Assembly: GCA_013816845.1 (NCBI GenBank)
Contig: JACDDU010000005.1
Span: 186,001-250,000, forward strand
Direction of reading: 5' to 3'
DNA: 64,000 nucleotides
Origin: Gammaproteobacteria bacterium
GTDB lineage: Bacteria > Pseudomonadota > Gammaproteobacteria > DSM-16500
The notes beneath the pieces were generated by a model. It was given only the letters and a program-made list of their open reading frames with translations. It was not told the origin of the DNA and made no database searches. Position 1 is the stretch's first letter. Every line of letters begins with the position of its first letter. The position numbers were made by a program, and so were the translations under genes. Positions 61,840-64,000 of this stretch are shown here, in pieces.

Positions 61840-61855
61840 GGGGACGAAAGTCCCC
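61840..61855 (+). other. GNRA-loop hairpin between sulfatase and HAD genes
   Basis: GGGGAC-GAAA-GTCCCC is a 6-bp GC-rich stem capped by a stable GAAA tetraloop, 14 bases before the HAD start codon. It is not followed by a T-run. It may protect the upstream mRNA end or lower translation of the next gene. Confidence 0.45.
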
Positions 61856-61868
61856 TCAAGGTTTTAGC

Positions 61869-62864
61869 ATGAAAAGAAAAAGTCAGTTGCACTTATTAGT
61901 TTTGATTTTCATGATCAGTTTTGGCATGAGTGCCAAAGCTGATCCCTTACCCTCATGGCAGGCTGGCGCGGTCAAGGATAGTATTCTGCAATTTGTTCAT
62001 GAAGTAACAGACCAAGCAGGACCAAATTACGTGCCCCCTGCTCATCGTATTGCTACTTTTGATAATGACGGGACGTTGTGGGTTGAGCAGCCCGCTTATA
62101 CGCAAGTCATCTATATGTTTAACCGTGTTAAACAATTGAGTCCCCAGCATCCCGAATGGAAAGAACAACCGCCTTTTAATGTAATACTTTCAGGCGATCG
62201 AAAGGCACTTGCTAGTCTCACGATGCAAGAATATGAAGAAGCCATCGCTGCAACGCACGCGGGGATGACGGTTGATGCTTTTATACAATCGGTACAAGAT
62301 TGGTTAGCCACAGCTAAGAGTCCACGCTTTAATCGGCCTTATACAGAATTAATTTATCAGCCGATGCGAGAAGTCATGCGCTATTTGCGTGCTAATCAGT
62401 TTAAAATTTATATTGTTTCAGGCGGAGGCCAAGAATTCGTTCGAGCTTTTGCCGAGCGGATTTATGATGTTCCAACCGATGCTGTGATTGGGACTGCGAC
62501 TAAAACCAAATATACCTATCAAGGTAATCAACCGGTTTTAATTAAAATGCCTGCCATGTTATTCATTGATGATAAATTCGGTAAGCCTGAAGCCATCAAT
62601 TTATTCATTGGTCGCAAACCTATTATCGCTTTTGGGAATTCAGATGGAGATAGAGAAATGTTGGAGTGGACCCAATCGGGAACCGGCAAGCGTTTAATGT
62701 TACTTGTTCATCATGATGATGCTAAGCGTGAATATGCCTATGGACCGCAATCGAAAGTGGGTACCTTTTCTGCAAGTTTAATGGAAGAAGCTAAAAAAAA
62801 TAAATGGCAAATTATCAGTATGAAAAAAGATTGGAAATTCATTTTCCCCTTTGAAAGAAAATAA
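61869..62864 (+). CDS. Exported HAD-superfamily phosphatase
   Basis: This 331-residue protein (start at ATG 61869, AAGG upstream) has a signal peptide (LLVLIFMISFGMSAKA, cleavage near residue 24). The HAD nucleophile motif is FDNDGT (Asp65/Asp67), motif II is IVSGGG, and motif IV is FGNSDGDREML. The helical cap lies between motif I and II. It is a phosphoserine-phosphatase-like HAD exported to the periplasm, which is less common than cytoplasmic HADs. A reading from 61830 would add 13 residues and include a hairpin in the coding region. It lies between the sulfatase and FGE genes and is probably co-transcribed. Confidence 0.87.
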   Translation: MKRKSQLHLLVLIFMISFGMSAKADPLPSWQAGAVKDSILQFVHEVTDQAGPNYVPPAHRIATFDNDGTLWVEQPAYTQVIYMFNRVKQLSPQHPEWKEQPPFNVILSGDRKALASLTMQEYEEAIAATHAGMTVDAFIQSVQDWLATAKSPRFNRPYTELIYQPMREVMRYLRANQFKIYIVSGGGQEFVRAFAERIYDVPTDAVIGTATKTKYTYQGNQPVLIKMPAMLFIDDKFGKPEAINLFIGRKPIIAFGNSDGDREMLEWTQSGTGKRLMLLVHHDDAKREYAYGPQSKVGTFSASLMEEAKKNKWQIISMKKDWKFIFPFERK

Positions 62865-62870
62865 AATCTT

Positions 62871-63932
62871 ATGAAAACGTTTCGTCGAAACCTCATCGCC
62901 AGTTTTTTTATTTTAGTGGCACTGATGACTATCCTCTTTTATTTATACTCCCGAAACGATGATGCATCGCGCACGGCAATGGTTTGGATTCCGGGTGGTG
63001 AATTTATGATGGGCAACAATACTCGTTTCGCGCATGCTAATGAAAAGCCACAACACAAAGTCCGTATCAATGGGTTTTGGATGGATAAAACTGATGTTAC
63101 GAATGCACAATTTTCTGAATTTGTTAAAGCAACCGGTTATCGAACCACAGCTGAACGATTGCCTGATTGGGAAACAATACGCGTGCAAGTGCCAATGGGT
63201 ACACCCAAACCTTCTGATGACAAAATGATAGCAGGCGCAATGGTTTTTACCGGCACGACACACGCGGTACCTCTTAATGATTGGTCACGGTGGTGGGCAT
63301 TCGTCCCGGGCGCTGATTGGCAACACCCGCAAGGTACAAGCAGTTCTATCCGCGGCAAAGAAAATCACCCCGTTGTCCAAGTTTCTTATGAAGATGCGCA
63401 AGCTTATGCTAAGTGGAAAAAGAAAGAATTGCCAACGGAGGCGGAGTGGGAATTTGCAGCACGCGGAGGTCTAGATCAAAAGCATTATAGTTGGGGTGAT
63501 GAATACCGACCGGAAGGAAAGCACATGGCTAACACTTTTCCGGGCGATCAATTTCCCATTGTAAAACCTGAATACAAAGCAAAAATAGGGACCACGGAGG
63601 TGGGACATTACCCGCCCAATGGATACGGTCTGTACGACATGGCAGGAAACGTTTGGCAATGGGTAGCCGACTGGTATCGGGCCGATGCCTTTAGCCATCA
63701 AGCACAACTTGGAATTGCTATTAATCCGCAGGGTCCGCAGGAAAGTTTTGATCCTTACGAAACAATTGGCCCATACAATGCACCCAAACGTGTGATACGT
63801 GGGGGTTCATTTTTATGTGATGAAAGTTTTTGTAGTAGTTACCGTCCAAGTGCAAGAAGAGGAGTTGATCCTTACAATCCGATGGAACATATCGGATTTC
63901 GTTTAATAATAAGAAAAGAAAACATTAGTTAG
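62871..63932 (+). CDS. Membrane-anchored formylglycine-generating enzyme (FGE/SUMF1 type)
   Basis: This 353-residue protein has an N-terminal transmembrane helix (about 8-26) followed by an FGE-sulfatase domain: MVWIPGGEFMMGN, HPVVQVSYEDAQAYAKW, LPTEAEWEFAARGG, GYGLYDMAGNVWQWVADWY and RGGSFLCDESFCSSYRPSAR. Cys316 and Cys321 have the same spacing as the catalytic pair of human FGE. The enzyme oxidises a sulfatase Cys to formylglycine using copper and oxygen. Its gene is two downstream of a sulfatase with the matching CTAGR motif. The membrane anchor suggests modification at or beyond the inner membrane; most bacterial FGEs lack one. Confidence 0.92.
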   Translation: MKTFRRNLIASFFILVALMTILFYLYSRNDDASRTAMVWIPGGEFMMGNNTRFAHANEKPQHKVRINGFWMDKTDVTNAQFSEFVKATGYRTTAERLPDWETIRVQVPMGTPKPSDDKMIAGAMVFTGTTHAVPLNDWSRWWAFVPGADWQHPQGTSSSIRGKENHPVVQVSYEDAQAYAKWKKKELPTEAEWEFAARGGLDQKHYSWGDEYRPEGKHMANTFPGDQFPIVKPEYKAKIGTTEVGHYPPNGYGLYDMAGNVWQWVADWYRADAFSHQAQLGIAINPQGPQESFDPYETIGPYNAPKRVIRGGSFLCDESFCSSYRPSARRGVDPYNPMEHIGFRLIIRKENIS

Positions 63933-64000
63933 CCGCCATGTTCTTATTTAACATTTAAAAATTGCATTCTCTTTGCAATCCATTCTCCGAACCTCTATCT

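Overview
The window looks like part of a large plasmid, or a chromosomal region that has absorbed a plasmid, from an AT-rich gammaproteobacterium. The best guess is the Legionellales (Legionella/Coxiella/Aquicella-like). This rests on gene content: an ankyrin-repeat protein, a small SET-domain protein, an aromatic amino-acid permease and several secreted orphan proteins. It also rests on an iteron-type replication and partition module at 18.8-22.8 kb. No tRNA, rRNA, CRISPR array, transposase or ribosomal protein gene was seen. The taxonomic guess is inference.

Region 1 (1-18,621, all minus strand) is a surface-polysaccharide cluster of 19 genes. Transcription would start near 18.7 kb with a Wzb-like phosphatase and a Wza-like export lipoprotein. 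These are followed by a complete nucleotide-sugar pathway: 6-dehydrogenase, C4-epimerase, and WbpB/WbpD/WbpE-type 3-dehydrogenase, N-acetyltransferase and aminotransferase. Next come a second aminotransferase/epimerase pair, an asparagine-synthase-like amidotransferase, a WbpG/HisH/HisF-type amidation trio, two hexapeptide acyltransferases, a deacetylase-fold protein and an acyl-AMP ligase cut by the window edge. The expected product is an amidated 2,3-diamino-2,3-dideoxy-uronic acid with further N-acyl tailoring. Glycosyltransferases, flippase, polymerase and chain-length kinase are not in the window and may lie to its left.

Region 2 (18.6-22.8 kb) is the replicon: parA-parB-ribbon-helix-helix gene-rep, all minus strand. 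Six 17-bp iterons lie upstream of parA, and one more near-identical copy, in the opposite orientation, lies just upstream of rep.

Region 3 (22.8-36.2 kb) holds envelope and accessory genes. These are a triplicated glycine-rich barrel-like protein, a small outer-membrane barrel, a stand-alone uppS, two secreted Cys/Trp-rich proteins, a permease, a DNA exonuclease/ATP-dependent ligase pair, an SDR, a WGR-domain protein, an M20 peptidase and a SET-domain protein. A possible structured RNA leader precedes an orphan gene.

Region 4 (36.5-54 kb) carries a 1661-residue kinase-ATPase-GAF-GGDEF signalling protein, pntAA-pntAB-pntB, a large helical orphan, an MMPL exporter, a lipase-like hydrolase, an FAD oxidoreductase and an ankyrin-repeat protein.

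Region 5 (54.2-64 kb) has a DJ-1/PfpI protein, a secreted thaumatin-family protein, a thiolase, a YciI-like protein and an M23 peptidase. It ends with a sulfatase / HAD phosphatase / membrane-anchored formylglycine-generating-enzyme operon.

The strongest functional link across regions is between the polysaccharide cluster, its phosphatase and export lipoprotein, and the extra undecaprenyl-diphosphate synthase, which could supply lipid carrier for that polymer.
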